64,000 nt of DNA from Holacanthus passer (GCA_025331565.1 JAFREQ010000034.1:744001-808000), one strand, 5' to 3'; counted from the stretch's first letter, positions 50,477 to 62,700 are shown. The notes: generated from the letters alone by a model not told the origin. Made by a program: numbers and translations.

Positions 50477-52302
50477 ATGCTGCGTCAGACGGTCCTCGGC
50501 CTCCTGCTGGCATGTGCAGTGTCTCTCAGCAGCTCTGTTCCCATTCTGGAAAATGGCATGCCCATCCTGTGGGCGTCAGCACCCGCCCAAATGAGTGACC
50601 TGCCCATGCAGAATGGCATCCTGACTCCAAACCCCTGGCGCTACCTTCATCGCATGAGTCTCTACCGACTGGTGATGGCTGCTACCGACCCATTTATGAG
50701 CTCCATGGGCCCAAATGCCACAGACAGTCCCATGTGGCCAATGCCACTGCAGCTTGGATGGATGAAGAATTCAGGTGAGATTAACATTATTGGGTTTTTT
50801 TTTACATTTATATCAATAACATGTTTCCCCATAAAGAAATCCAAAAATACAAAATGAATCATTAAATATGCAGAAGATACATGAATATCTTGGAGACATA
50901 TTTATAAATATACACATTGTGACACTGAACAATATGTCGATCCTGTAGGGCGTCTCGCTGACCCAACCGGTGCCACAACCTGCGGCCTGAAGACCGGAGA
51001 TACTATGTGTATTTCTCCTCAGAGCTGGTACGGATGTAAGTATCGCAAACACACAGACAAATACAAAGAGAACACCAAACACCAAAACATTTTCACAAGC
51101 ACTTCTTTCTCCTCCAGGTGTGAACTACTTTTCCTCTGCACTGCCTTTCCTGTCTGCTGCGCAGCAGGGCTTCATGGGAGCTGGAGTTCAGGTACGTGTG
51201 CAGTTGGACATCTCAACCTCGACAGCCATGCCAGCAGCTCTGTGAGGCCGTACTAAATACAAACATGGACGTGTTAAAATGCTCACAGTGACAAACATAT
51301 TGATATCATTAGGTCCAGATGCAGGCGCCTGAAGGTGTGACGGACTATTGCACCACATATGCTGATTGTGCAGCTCGCTACCCTGATATCATGTCTAAGT
51401 GGGATGCCTTCTTTCAGGTACACGGAGTACACACACACACAGACAAATGCACATACACATGACTGATTTCAATACAGCAATGAGCTCTTGAACACTGTTT
51501 CATACGTATGTTAACCCTTTTGAATACACAGAGACAGAGTGAAAATCAAATAGCAAAGGGGCACTGATCTTCCACATCAACAGCACTTCACTCATCATGG
51601 ACGGCACTACTCAGCCTGTGAAAACAGCTGTATAATGTCTTCTTTTAACAGAAGCCTTTTACACAATGTGGACGTGTGCAGTACGAGGCAGGGAGGGTCT
51701 GAACATCAAGATATCTCAGTCTGTTGTCTGTGTGTGATTAAAGGGTCTGAAGACTGAGTCTAGCCTCCCTGAAAATGAGAGGAAAGAATCTATCCTCAGT
51801 CTCTTCTGGGCGGCCGTGATGGCTTCAATCCATGCCTCTGCTGAATGCAAGAGCAGGTAATCAATCAATCAATCAGTCAATCAATCCATCCATCCATGTA
51901 GTTCACCTGGTTCTGTAACTTAATATATGACCTTAATATAACCTTTCTCCTCTCTGTGTCCCTCTCCTTCAGGGAGAGCAGCTACTCCTCTAAAGAGATT
52001 TCATTTGGAAAGTCCTGGCTGAACGCAGTAGAGTTTGTTGCAGCGGCACATTTCCAATCCACTTTGGACAAAGCTCCCATCTTCGTGTCAAATCTGCCTA
52101 GTCGAATTTTAAAGGTACGTACCCACGACTCCATTAACCCATCTGTATGTAAAACTGTCACATTTCACAACCTGTATATTTATCTCATGTTTGTATATGA
52201 AGGTGGACGACAATGCGCCTTACATTCCTGATCTGAGTCAGGAGGAAAACCACAAACTGTCCATGTTCTCCTGGATGAGTAACATCAACAATATTCTGGG
52301 TA

Positions 52303-52343
<41 letters not shown>

Positions 52344-52564
52344 TATCACAATATAGCTCTTTGATTGAATGAGTGAGCTTTCGAGGATGATCATGATGGT
52401 GTCATCTACCAGGTGGGACGATGATGCGTCTGTGGAAAAGTGCCATGTGTTCACAGAGCACCAGAGAGAAAGGTGGAGAGATGTTGGAGCAGTTTCTGGC
52501 CAATCCCAGCTTCGCCACAACCACTTTCATGTCCCTTGTCGTTGACATGACCACAAAGTGCTGA
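50477..52564 (+). CDS. leg1: LEG1 family secreted protein, copy 3
   Basis: Eight coding exons: 50477-50774, 50949-51035, 51118-51191, 51313-51417, 51744-51856, 51973-52114, 52203-52299, 52413-52564. They give 355 residues. The signal peptide is unchanged. Changes seen against copy 2: SDLPM for SDLPT, PWRY for PWHY, NATDS for NAADS, NERKES for NEKKES, NNILG for NNMLG and EQFLANP for EQLLVNP. The gene is open throughout with intact splice sites, a TATA-like box and AATAAA at 52778-52783. Intron 7 has a CA tract visibly longer than in copies 1 and 2. It sits in reverse orientation to copy 1 and directly repeats copy 2. Confidence 0.93.
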
Positions 52565-52777
52565 GTCAGTCACACAGAATTACTTTTGTATTCCTCAGAG
52601 GGAGACACTTCTAACACAAAACCACATAGCTGACATTTCTTTTCAATAGTGAAAGTGAGTTATGTCATTATTTGGAGGGTGAAGATCAACAGGTCAACAG
52701 TTTGAGATTACAGGTCAAAGCAGGTAATCCTCTGTACGGCTTTGTTCTCGTCACTCTCTTGTGAATATGTGTGTCCC

Positions 52778-52783
52778 AATAAA
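52778..52783 (+). terminator. Polyadenylation signal of leg1 copy 3
   Basis: AATAAA in the same context as downstream of copy 2. Confidence 0.75.
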
Positions 52784-53445
52784 CTGTCAACAAAACCTCA
52801 TCTTTCTGTCATTATTATGTTCTTATTTTTGAAGATCTTTTTCCTGAACTTCTATCAGTAATATATTTGACAGAAAAACAGTATGTCACTGTGTGTGGGG
52901 CAAATGACAGTGGAGGAGTGAACCTGAAAACAATTTTTAGGTGCTTTTTCCATTTTCTCCTACTTTTTACTTTTCCACTACATTTCATGGAGACAATGTA
53001 TTTTCTCCTCCAATATATTTATCTGGCAGTTGTTTCTAGTTACCCACAAAATCAGTGATCACCTTCTAAAATAACAAATGATGTATTGTTGTAGATTAAA
53101 GTACCAAACAGTACATAAAGTAATTCAAAGGCTCCACCTCAACCTAACTCCTACATTAAAGTCGTTCTGACACATTCATGCAGCAGTAATAACAAACCGA
53201 ATTCTATAATCTATATAATCATATTCGGACAGGACGCTTTTACTTTTGATACTTGAGTACATTTTACAGATAATCTGTATTTTTACTCTTGCAAGATTTT
53301 AAATACAGGACTTTTGCGTAGTATTTTCCCACTGCAGTACTGCTACTTTTTCTGCAGAAAAATGATCTGAATGATCTTTCATCACTGGCAGATGGGATTA
53401 AAGGTTAATTCAGTCCAGTAAATGCAATCAGCAAACTAACATATT

Positions 53446-53882
53446 TGTCAAGGTTTCAGTTCTTGATTGGACTCAGGAGTGAGACACAGATGAGGGTGGA
53501 TGGGTAAAAAGGATTTATTCAACAGAAGAACCCCAGGACTTACAGAAAAAAAACAAAAAGGTCACCAAAAACAGGAAGTCCAGGTGGTATGGAAGAAGAA
53601 CACAGGAGACACAGGAGATGCTGGAAAAAGGAACACACTGGAAACATTAGAAGAACAAGAAACACTGGAGAAACAGCGGCAAAGACAGGGAGCATGGAAA
53701 GGGGATCTGGCAGCTAGCAGCTGGAATCAGAGGTCTTTTAAAGCTGCCAGTCGTCAGTTGAAATTGGGGACAGCTGAGAGACTAAAGAGCCCCAGCACCT
53801 GAAGACCACACCTTCAGCCACTGAAGCAATGCCTGAACAAAACACTAAACCAAAAACACTAGAGTATAAGACTCAAAATACA
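53446..53882. mobile_element. Unclassified insertion specific to the copy 3 flank
   Basis: Sequence of about 437 bp, starting TGTCAAGGTTTCAG and ending near AAAATACA. It interrupts DNA that is continuous in the copy 2 flank (…CTAACATATTCACATACAGC at ~47214). TG…CA ends suggest a solo LTR, but no clear target-site duplication was found. The 100-residue reading frame inside (53500-53802) is low-complexity and not credible as a gene. Confidence 0.6.
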
Positions 53883-53926
53883 TCATAGCACCATATTGAT
53901 AAATGTTTAAACTCCAGTCCAATAGT

Positions 53927-53938
53927 GCTCCCTAGTGG
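53927..53938 (+). promoter_or_regulatory. CTCF-like core motif (duplicate)
   Basis: GCTCCCTAGTGG, the direct-duplication partner of the motif at 47270-47281. Confidence 0.3.
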
Positions 53939-54494
53939 TAATTTGATGTAAGCAACAGCCTATCGTGAGAAATCAAAAGGCAAAGTACAAACCATATAAC
54001 ATTTACAATAATGTGACGTCATGGCATTTAAAATAATACCTTTAATAAGATAAACATGAAATTTTTCTTATGTAGTTTGTAAAAAAAAAAAAATCTGTGT
54101 TTGCACTCATTACATTAGTTGAACAGTGTTACGCATACAGGTAAATACTGGGATATAGAAATTCAAAAAGAAATTCACATGCTTGTAATGTCTTATAAGG
54201 TTTATTCAGTATCCATGTTGTTGTCACCGAAGCAAGCATTGATGCACAGAGATGTTGGAAGACAACCAGAACGGCAGCCTGTCACAGTTCTGCCAGCCAC
54301 GTTTCTGTTCAGCCTTAGTTTCTGTTCTACCTTGTCTTAATTCTACCTTGTCTTAGTTCTCTTAGTTATGCCAGTTCCTGCCTGCCACAGTTCCTGCCTG
54401 CCACTGGTTCTGCCCTGTATCAGTCCTGTCCTGTTCATGTATCAATCCTGTCTGTCTTTGTTGTCTCAGTTCATGCCATGTCTGTTCTGTTGAG

Positions 54495-54574
54495 GTCCTG
54501 TCATGTCAAAGTCCTATCATGTCGTAGTCCTGTCATGTCAAAGTCCTGTCATGTCGTAATCCTGTCATTGCCTA
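54495..54574. repeat. 16-bp tandem repeat, five units in alternating pairs
   Basis: Units GTCCTGTCATGTCAAA, GTCCTATCATGTCGTA, GTCCTGTCATGTCAAA, GTCCTGTCATGTCGTA and a diverged fifth. Unit ends alternate AAA/GTA, giving a 32-bp higher-order period. It lies inside a longer pyrimidine-rich GTCCTG/GTTCTG region (54280-54600). Confidence 0.85.
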
Positions 54575-55191
54575 AGTCTTCTGTTCAAAGTTCATGTTCA
54601 TAGTTTCTGTCTGCCTGTCCCTGTGGCTTTTTGGCAATTGTGTGTTGCAAGTCCTGCAGTCCTGACACAGTCCCAACAACATTTATGGAAAAGTCTTTTA
54701 TTTCATCACAAAACTTTACATTTACTTTAACAAAATACAACACACATTTTGAATCACTGTAGGTGATGGCATCAAATAAGAATGACATCCAAGACATTTT
54801 TAAAAAGGAAGACACAAAGGGTCATTATACCCGCCATGAAAAAGCACAATAAAACCCTCTGGATATTATTAACATAATGTACTGTATCTATGCTAGCTTA
54901 TGATTGTCTGTGGAAAAGCAATATCAAATACAAACTCACAATAAAAAAAACCACAAATGCAGATTGAGATATCCTGTCAAGGCTTGCATGCTGTATGTAC
55001 TTTAAGTTTTTTGGGTTTTTTTGGATCTTTTTCTTGGAGAAAAAAATTCTCATATAACCTGTGACAACTTCCAGATAGGACTCACCAGTAAATACTGCTT
55101 CCTCAGGACATAGATATGATTCACCACACTGCCTGTTACATAGTCATGGATCAAGGTTTGAAAGTCACACACAGCACTGGTTAATTTACAG

Positions 55192-55845
55192 CAGTGGTTC
55201 CCAAACTGTGGGGTGGGGTCCGATGGAGGCCCACAGAGGTATTGCAGGGGGCGCACTCTGTCAAACTGTCTGCTGTGGAAAAGGTCTATGAATCAGATCA
55301 CATCATTTGGGAACAACAAAGAAACTAGCAAGGCTACCAAGCTTCAGGTTAACTAGATTTACTTAGAAAGCAAAAGAATAAGTAAAGTGCCTACAGGATG
55401 AATTGACTTGACAGGGAAGACAAGAATGAATCAATGTCAATGAAATCCAAAGTATTAAGAAACTTGGGTCTCTTTTGTGTGTAAAGACAGTGGTGATTTG
55501 GACAAGATTTAATTTATGTTTTTCGGTTGAACATTAGAACATAATTTGAAAAATCAAGAAAATTCATATTAATCTTCATATTAATGTTAGGTATGTTTAT
55601 GCATACATATGTATGTTTTAGTTTTATTTATGTAGCACCAAATCACAACAGAAGTTATCTCAAGGCATATAGAGCAGGTCTAGACCATACTCTTTATACA
55701 TTTCAGCTTTTTTCTTTTTTTATACTATTTTTATACTATGCATTTGTATTGCTACCAGTTGATGAAAATGCAGTAAATGTATGTGTTTGGGAGAAGAGAG
55801 GACCAGTCATTTGTTCACGTGACAGAAAAAGTTTGGGAACCACTG
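55192..55845. mobile_element. hAT-type element with perfect 8-bp target duplication
   Basis: Inverted ends CAGTGGTTCCCAAACTG and GTTTGGGAACCACTG are flanked by identical ATTTACAG at 55184-55191 and 55846-55853. At 654 bp it has no transposase. The CAGTGGTTCCCAAA terminus is typical of Charlie-like hAT elements. A second element fragment is nested at about 55611-55695. Confidence 0.92.
55611..55695 (+). repeat. Retroelement fragment nested in the hAT element
   Basis: TATGTAGCACCAAATCACAA and GTTATCTCAAGGCATATAGA followed by GCAGGTCTAGACC match a repeat that is very common in fish genomes, probably a LINE/SINE 3' part. It sits inside the hAT element. Confidence 0.6.
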
Positions 55846-56755
55846 ATTTACAGTAACAATGATCTCCTTGACAGTAACATTGAGCCGTTATAAACAATAA
55901 ATAAATAAGCGTCTCATTCTATGCAAAGAAATGTTATAATTTTTGTAAAGTGTCAAAATAAGCACCATGGTATCCCAGTAACTGCAAGGATACAAAAACC
56001 AGACGCAGATTAAAAATGTCACCGCGCTCCAACAGGGATGATGGTCGAGGCCGTTTTATCGCCCCATTTCCGCATAGAGCTGGATATAAATTTCACCAAG
56101 CTTGACAAAACCTGTGAAAGATGGCATAACTAACACTGAGTCTGTCCAGATATAAAATAGGAGTGTCACTGTAAAGTCTAAACACAGGAGAGTAGGAGAG
56201 CTGGAAGGAGAATTTTAAACAAACATCAGTCAAACCCACTCAGGTTCCCCCACTGCAGAGCTTGAGCAGCGAGGGAGGCAAGCGAAACGGCTTCAGCAAA
56301 AACTTCCAAATCAGATTTAAATCAGGGGGGGAAACATCCAAGTATTTCAAATGTTTGGTTTCAAATGTGTGTGTATTTCACAAACACCAGCACTACACAG
56401 TATTGGCCATTATCTTGCTTTGGCTTCTCGCCGTCCGCTGAGTGGTGAGGTAGACAAATGACTGAATGGCAGGCCTGCTGGTAGTTGACTTTTAGTCGAG
56501 GCCGCACATCGATGGCGTTTGCATCCGGAGTGCTGCTCGGTTGTATGAGAGCTCTCACACAGGAAACTGCCCTGAGCCTGCTAATGCACTGGAGTGTGTG
56601 TGTGTGTGTGTGTGGGAAAGGGTGTCTGTATCTGTGTGTGTTTGATCTATCTGAGAGAAAGTTTTTGCTAATGGGTGGGTATGTCAAACAGTTAATGTAT
56701 AGGTACAAATATATATATTGCGTGTACGTGTGTGTTGAGAAGAATGTCCAGGGAG

Positions 56756-59700
56756 TTATGCTTCTCCGTAGGCTGAAGCCTTGTCTTTTAACAGGTCCAG
56801 GCACAAGTGACAGCTCCAGCTCCCTGTGGAGAGAAAGAGAGGCTGAAATCTTTGTCCTCCTTGCTCTTTTCCATATATGGCCTTTGCTTGTAGCCTCTCT
56901 CCAATATACAGTACGTGACATACTGTATATAGTGTCAACCCGCTGATGTGTAATAAAACATATGAGAGTGGCTGTACCTTCTGGAGGCTGGGTCATTGGA
57001 GGCTTCAGGCAGTACATGTGGTATCCTCTGTCGCAGTCATCGCAGAACAGCAGCTGGTCCTACATTGGCGACGCACAATCAATATCTTAAATGTATAATA
57101 TCTATGAACTATGCACAGAAATATTAACTCTGCATTGAAAAGACTATAAATGCTGATGCTAGTATATCACAGTTACAAATACTGCAATAAATGAGGCTCA
57201 CTTTATGTTGAATACCAGCTAATGGAGATTCAGTGAGGCCAAATCTTTTATATGCAAACTGCTGATACATCTGTCAGAAATGCTGAGACTATCCAGTAGT
57301 AATAGGTATATACAATAAAAATAGATTTTCAAGAGTTAAGAAGTATGCAACCTTGTATCATACACCTTTGTTACAATGTTTGCTATGGTGGATATTTATT
57401 ACTTTAAAGTCCTTTTTATAATGTGTTCACATTACTATTGTTTTTCTATGTTTTATTATATTGTAAATCACTGTGAACTTCATTTGTGTGAGATTATGCT
57501 ATAGAAATATACTTCACTATCCCATGAATTTATGATAACATAGATTTTTTTTTTTAATCTAAAAGAGCAAACCAATTATTTTTTACTCTTAGAAATGATA
57601 TTACCGAGACAGTCACTGATGTGAAAAAGAAAATCACATCAGGGTTTGATTTATAGAGTATAAAATCTGCTTGGCATGTATAGTAAGTTCACTTCACTGT
57701 AATGACAGACTGAATGATGACTGAGAAAAGGTCACAACATTAAATGAAAAACAAGTCAAATTTGGCGCTTTTCCAATCCAATTCAAAGGAAAATAGCATC
57801 CAAGCACAAACATTTTTGAAGCCACAGAGGCTCATGCAAGACTCTCTACAGTATACATACATCGTTCTCCGAGGTGCCACAGATGCTGCAGGACTTGCAC
57901 TCTATGCACTGCCACTGGTACGTCCTCACTGCCTGCATCATGTTGTCTGTGAACTGCAGACATGTGGGGTGACCTGCGGAGGGACGGCGAGGAGAGACGA
58001 GAAAAGTGAGGAAAGAAGGAAGGAAGGAAGGAAAGGGTGACAGAGTGGAGAGTTTACAAAGCAAATGATTTAGAGACACATGGCAGAAGCTCTGAATTGG
58101 AGTTGACAGCAGACGCAGACAAAGACTGACATATTTACATAATTCATCAAAAGCTGATTTACATGATCTGCAGCTGTATCTGCTTCAGGCTTTGAAGGGC
58201 ATCTTCTGTTTTAATGAAAATGAATGAATGAATTATTAACAGTATTTCCACTGTGCTCAGATTCTGTAATTCTGCATTTAGTTTCATTTCTTAATGCTGT
58301 GGATTATAAATGGTCTGATGTAAAAATGTGAGACATCCATTTAGACAACATTATTTCTTCCTTTAAAATGAGCCTGCTGCGTCTTCATAAGAGCCGGCAG
58401 TGAGTGTTAAGTAAGTTAAGCAGTGCTGACATAGTGCTGACAGTCCATACAGCTGGATGAAATATAGCCTCAAAAGTAATCTAGCCACAAAAGACAAGTC
58501 ATGATATGTCTGGAAAACAAAACACAAGCAGAGATGTATGTACAGGAAATCACAGCCAGGCAGTATTTTGTCATCCTCCCATAAATCTATAGCTTTGATG
58601 ACAAAAAGAATGATGGTGTGAAATTGTCGTTCCCCGTCTTAATAACTGTCTCTCATCGCCTCCCCACAGCTTCACGGTGCTGTCGGCATCCCATGCACAC
58701 AGTTAACTGGTATCAATGGGGTATCAATGAGCCATGAATGAGCCATAATCAAGGATGAAGTGATTTATATCTGGACTGGGAAAGCAGCCAGAAAAACTGA
58801 GAACAGTCCTTATCAGCCTGTGATGGGTGAACAAAGAGAAACGTGAATCTAAAGCAGAAAATGTTTAAGCTGCTGCCTGCCTCCCGAATTAAACTGAGTA
58901 ATTACAGTCAGGGATGAAATTAGCTGTGGCAGTTTAAAAGACGGCGTAGCAGCTTAAATGATACCACTTAGCAGCAGGAAGGAGAAAAAGCATTTCTACT
59001 CAGCGTCTACTGGTAAAAGAAAGGATCTAGGCCTTAAAGACAGAGAGGAGGAATGGAGTGCTGATTGGCTCTTACCTCTCGGCTACCTGTCCTCTTTAGC
59101 CAATGGAGTGACTCAAGAGTCCACGTTCATCCCTCCCCCTGCCACATTAGCGACCTGTCATGTAATTTATTCCTTTTTCTTTGGTCCACCGTGTCTGCTA
59201 TTAACCTTTTCGGTCCAGAATTAAATAGGATGTAGCCATGAAGTTTAGTCTATGATGTCGATTATCTCACGCAAGCAGAGTCAAGTGTAAGGAGGTTATT
59301 GTTTGTTTATGAAAAATGGAAAATGTCTTAACAGTAAAATCCATGTGTGCATGGTGGAAAAAAATGCCATTGTATCCATCAGAGACAAAATTCTCAAGAG
59401 AGAAAATTTCCAAGAAAAAGACATCTTTGAAAAGTTCAAAATAAATCTGGGGATTTTTCTGATGGAAGTGCCTTCAAGGGGAGTCACTGTAGTCCAAAAC
59501 ATTCACTCGGTAAGTGATTTTTATTGCCATGAGGTCCAGCTAGTCAAAAAGTCCCGTCATCAGCTGTCAGCCACAGCGTCATCATCGCTCGAAAACAAAA
59601 TGTCTTCCAGCTCCGCATCTTCAAAGCCATGAAATGTGGAGGCCTCACTGTCTGACGCGTTGCCGAACAATTCCTCTAGAGCACTCAGCTTCCTCCCATC

Positions 59701-62700
59701 CTTCTTCACTCCTCCTCTTCCAGCTACCATGAAAACATCAGCGTCAGAGCAACACAGACAAGGCCACACAACTGTACCGTAGCAAGAAAACATCTCACTC
59801 GCTGAAATGAATACTCTGGCTCTCTTATAGCACAAGATGGCTGAGCTGATTCGAGAAATGTTTTGGCCGTGATATCCAGCAGAGGCGGCTTTGGGTAGTG
59901 TGGAAAAAAAGGGGAAAAAAAAGAAACAAAAATGCAGCCAGATGTGCCATAAGGTAATGCATGAAAACTGAGCAACAAAAGAGTGAATGCATGTCGTCTA
60001 AAGGCAGAAGTCCTTACGGATGGACGAGGCTGATATGGAGAAGCATGCAGGATGGAAGCAAGCAGCGGAGCCTATGAATCAATATTATTTTTACGGGGGA
60101 AATTGCAAAAATTTCCTGGAGTTGACTCTCACTTCTCATGGTCTACATGGCTCATTGACAACCCAATTGAAAAGACACTGGAGCAACATGAAAGCTCAAT
60201 TCATTGCACGCCATAAATGTATAATCAGGTCATCAGATAAAGACACAGGTCGGTTTGAACAAAGATGGCTTGGAGGAACTACTGACATGAGGCTGTGATC
60301 AAGTAAAATGAACTGTGTGAACATTACTCTAAACTATTATTATTATTTAATATAATGATAATGATGCAGTGTTAAACTGCATTGCATTTGTGGCCATTAG
60401 GGAAGCACCTGTTTTAGTCCATGTTACAAAAATAAACATCGCGAGGAAGCGAGGAACAGACATGAACAAGATTGTGGATAAAAAGGAAGTAAAGGGAAAC
60501 AAAAATGAGATGTGTAGTAGACACAAATTAAAGTGTGAGACTAGCAGACAACTAATCCCTGAAAATCTCAATTGTTTCCAAAAGTTTGACATTTTGGGAA
60601 ATACGTGTATTGGTTTTAAGATGAGAAGATTGATACCACTGAAATGTCTGGTCAGGACATAGTCCAGTACATAAATTCCTGTAAAATGAGAAATTAATGT
60701 TTTTACAGATTTTACAAATGAAACAAACAAGATATACATGTTTAGTTGCGCAAGTGTTTCTCAAAATGTCAAACTACCACCCTCGATAAGAGTGTGATTA
60801 TCAAGAGTGGTTTTCTCTTCATTGAAAACACTCATACGACATTATTTAAAATCCGCTAATTTGATTGGTAGGAAAACAAAGTCATTACTCGTGGTCTACA
60901 TTAAAGCAAACATCAATAAAGAACCTGAAGCGTTAATGGAAACCCTCCATGTTGTGGAGACGGGGGCACTCACCGGAGCGTCCACAGTCGGAGCAGGACA
61001 CCAGCTCCTCGGCCTGGCCCGTCTTCCTGTTGGAGTCCTGGTCTCCCAGGCAGAAGTCACAGTAGTCGTTGGGGATGATGATGCCATCTGGGCCCTTCTG
61101 AGCTGTCGGCAGGAACGGTTACATGTAGGAAGAAGGACACAACAGCTGCACATTCATTTTCTTGGAGCATTCTGTCGTTCTATGTAATTAAATGCCAGCG
61201 TCTTACGTTTGTGGCTGTCCGAGCATCGTGGAGGAGACGGGGCCATCTCTGTTTCCTTCTCCTCCTCACCCTCCTCCTCCGCCAGGTGAGTGTGGGTGTA
61301 GTGGTAGCTCAGGCCAGGCCGGTTCTTGTAGCGCTTTCCACAGACTACAGATAAAACATCACAGCTCCTTTAGAAACATGTAAAACCTTGTGTAACACAC
61401 TTCAGAGCAGCTGGTACAGTCATCCTGCTTGAATTACAACAAAACAGATTTTATAGAGACAATTTGCAGGAACTTTAACTTACTTTCAGTATTCATGTTT
61501 GATGGTTTGCACTCTGCTTTAGTCGTTTTATGTGAATAAGAATCTTATTCATAATGCAGAAAACTGACTGTTGCAATAAATGCAACTGAAGCTGCCACAC
61601 ACACAATTTTCAGTTGCAAAAAAAGATTGTGATTGTGCTGTTACAATGTATCAGAATACACAATGTCAATTATATGGACTGAATAAAAAGGCAACAACCT
61701 CATCATAAAAGTATATTTTGGATTAGTTTAAAACAGTGTTGTGGAGCGGATATATTATTACTACCATACAGTGAGAAATAGGCTTTATCTGTTACATATT
61801 TAATGCTAGGAAAGCTTTTAACTAATGCAAAATCGGGCATTTAATTGATATGAAAATCCACTAATAACAAGGACACACAAGGATGTCTAGTGAATAGATA
61901 TGGGGACAGGATACAAGAGCAAATCAGCACAAGGTTACAGCTTGACGGGCACCTTTTTACCCAGCTGTGGCTGAACTGTGATGCCATGGAAGTCACACAT
62001 TTGTGTACTAATAATAAGAAACTAGGATCTATAGTCTAATACTGTAGTAGTACTTGGGGTTATTAAGCACATTAGAGCTGTAGCCATCATAGAAGTTGGA
62101 AGTTGAAGTGTATATTTCTGCTGCTTTCCTTCCTACAGCCAATTCTGCAGACATCTCTGTCTAAGTCAAATTTGCATATTTTACCACAAAGCTGCAGAGC
62201 TTCAATCAACTCCCTGTGAACTCGCTGCCAATCCAATCCCACGGTTAAAAACCGATCCATGTGAAATATTTGAAGAAATTCCACCCAGCGTAAAGACTTC
62301 TACAATGGCTACATCTGTGGATCACATCACAGCTAGTGAGGCCTTAAGAAACATGCATCCCTCAGCGCGACATTAGCTGCTGCTTAAGCATCGTTTGGTG
62401 CATGCCTCGCAAAGAGCAAGCATTAAGGCACACTGCGTCACGTTAGTGTCATGCAACGCTTGCACTGAATTCAGGAACGGACGCCTGGGCTAGCAGAAAG
62501 CATGTAAAGCGTTAGATGTCTCCAAGGGATTAGCACTCAGCCAGCCGTTCCCACACCAGATGCCCATGAGCAAAAAGGCCAATCATAAAGACAGTTTGCG
62601 GAAAGACAGGATGGCGACAGGTTCAGATACCTTCTTCAGCCTTTTTTGAGTTATGCTTTTGTTTGTATCTGTCTGGAACAGAGAAGACACAAAAGCAAAT

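Larger units (their letters stand above)
47510..52870 (+). repeat. Right arm of the leg1 inverted duplication
   Basis: Reverse-complement partner of 38698-43760, containing leg1 copy 3 and its upstream block. It is interrupted by a 730-bp insertion (47720-48449) absent from the left arm. About 85 bp just upstream of the promoter, present in copies 1 and 2, is missing here (the junction is near 50210-50220). Borders are approximate. Confidence 0.88.
50220..54160 (+). repeat. Direct duplication unit B around leg1 copy 3
   Basis: Same-orientation partner of 43900-47485. It is longer because of an unshared insertion at ~53446-53882. Confidence 0.85.
54575..56755. other. Spacer and 3' region of the DPF gene
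   Basis: Apart from the hAT element, this holds no coding exon. The last part (~55860-56755) is probably the 3' UTR of the minus-strand DPF gene. GT tracts near 56595-56650 generate spurious reading frames on both strands. Confidence 0.5.

Noticed and set aside
56485..56946. A 153-codon plus-strand open frame
   Set aside because: Antisense to the DPF 3' region, rich in Val-Cys from a TG tract, with no family resemblance or splice support.
56361..57017. A 218-codon minus-strand open frame, the longest in the window
   Set aside because: It reads through one real DPF exon (56978-57059), an intron with CA/GT tracts, and the last exon in a wrong frame. Splice sites and PHD-finger homology define the true exons.
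60020..60298. 92-codon plus-strand frame in a DPF intron
   Set aside because: No recognisable domain and no splice context; antisense to the gene.
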